This document shows, piece after piece, positions 41,288 to 41,404 of a stretch of DNA of 41,404 bases (the stretch's first letter is position 1; every line of letters starts with the position of its first letter). The notes under the pieces are model-generated. The model was not told the DNA's origin. It saw only the letters and a program-made list of their open reading frames with translations, and made no database searches. The position numbers were made by a program, and so were the translations under genes. Origin of the DNA: Rhodoluna sp. (GTDB taxonomy: Bacteria > Actinomycetota > Actinomycetes > Actinomycetales > Microbacteriaceae); assembly GCF_024639375.1 (NCBI RefSeq), contig NZ_JAHEIM010000014.1:1-41404 (forward strand), given 5' to 3'.

Positions 41288-41404
41288 TTTACGGAGAGTT
41301 TGATCCTGGCTCAGGACGAACGCTGGCGGCGTGCTTAACACATGCAAGTCGAACGATGAAGCTGGAGCTTGCTCCGGTGGATTAGTGGCGAACGGGTGAG
41401 TAAC
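41288..41404 (+). rRNA. rrs: 16S ribosomal RNA, 5' end only
   Basis: The canonical start is present: AGAGTTTGATCCTGGCTCAG (41295-41314), GACGAACGCTGGCGGCGTGC and TTAACACATGCAAGTCGAACG, followed by a short V1 hairpin (GGAGCTTGCTCC) and GGCGAACGGGTGAGTAAC. The mature 5' end at 41288 is set by alignment to E. coli numbering, where the A of AGAGTTTGATC is position 8. Only 117 nt are in the window. The type of V1 fits Microbacteriaceae. Confidence 0.97.

Overview
The window is a 41.4-kb, almost entirely coding piece of an actinobacterial chromosome. Gene order (pnp-M16 peptidase; thyX-dapA-rnj-ftsK-pgsA-cinA-clgR-recA-recX-miaB-miaA-dapF-hflX-lexA; hisCBHA; infC-rpmI-rplT; pheST; arg cluster-tyrS-rrn), a clgR-type regulator, DUF3046, DUF1844 and the PriA-like HisA all point to Actinobacteria. 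The moderate GC content, compact spacing and the start of the 16S gene suggest a streamlined Microbacteriaceae lineage of the freshwater Luna/Rhodoluna/Aquiluna type. The family placement is inference. No mobile element, CRISPR array, tRNA gene or transferred block was seen.

Layout: 1-4591 holds pnp (5' end outside the window), an M16 peptidase, dapB and a small membrane TPR protein. On the minus strand, 4615-5522 is a two-gene unit of a DUF4395 membrane protein and a membrane-anchored thioredoxin. 5603-13517 carries thyX, dapA, RNase J, ftsK, pgsA, cinA/pncC, clgR and DUF3046. 13558-22021 carries the SOS and tRNA-modification block: recA-recX, miaB-miaA, dapF, a convergent RsmC-like methyltransferase, hflX, convergent lexA, and a divergent LysM protein that looks like the SOS cell-division inhibitor. 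22197-26105 is hisC-hisB-hisH-hisA plus an SseB-like gene. 26098-28727 is DUF1844 (minus), a structured leader, infC-rpmI-rplT and a SpoU-type RNA methyltransferase. 28754-32316 is pheS-pheT. 32349-39093 is argC-J-B-F-G-H without argD or argR. Then come tyrS, a minus-strand DUF1905 gene, and a 555-bp rRNA leader with two good promoters running into the 5' end of 16S rRNA at about 41288.

The enzymes are conventional; the interest lies in how signals are packed into very short spaces. Twelve start codons sit 5-9 nt after a TANNNT -10 box without a Shine-Dalgarno sequence, which is the geometry of leaderless mRNAs. In three of them the upstream gene's stop codon is itself the first part of that -10 box. 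The infC leader holds a leaderless 57-codon open frame that ends 3 nt before the ATC start of infC, and alternative RNA pairings can be drawn in it. A strong terminator-type hairpin after rplT lies inside the coding sequence of the next gene. The lexA/LysM intergenic region has three SOS-box-like sites placed on the two divergent promoters. A tandem 33-bp repeat and two further hairpins fill the LysM-hisC gap.
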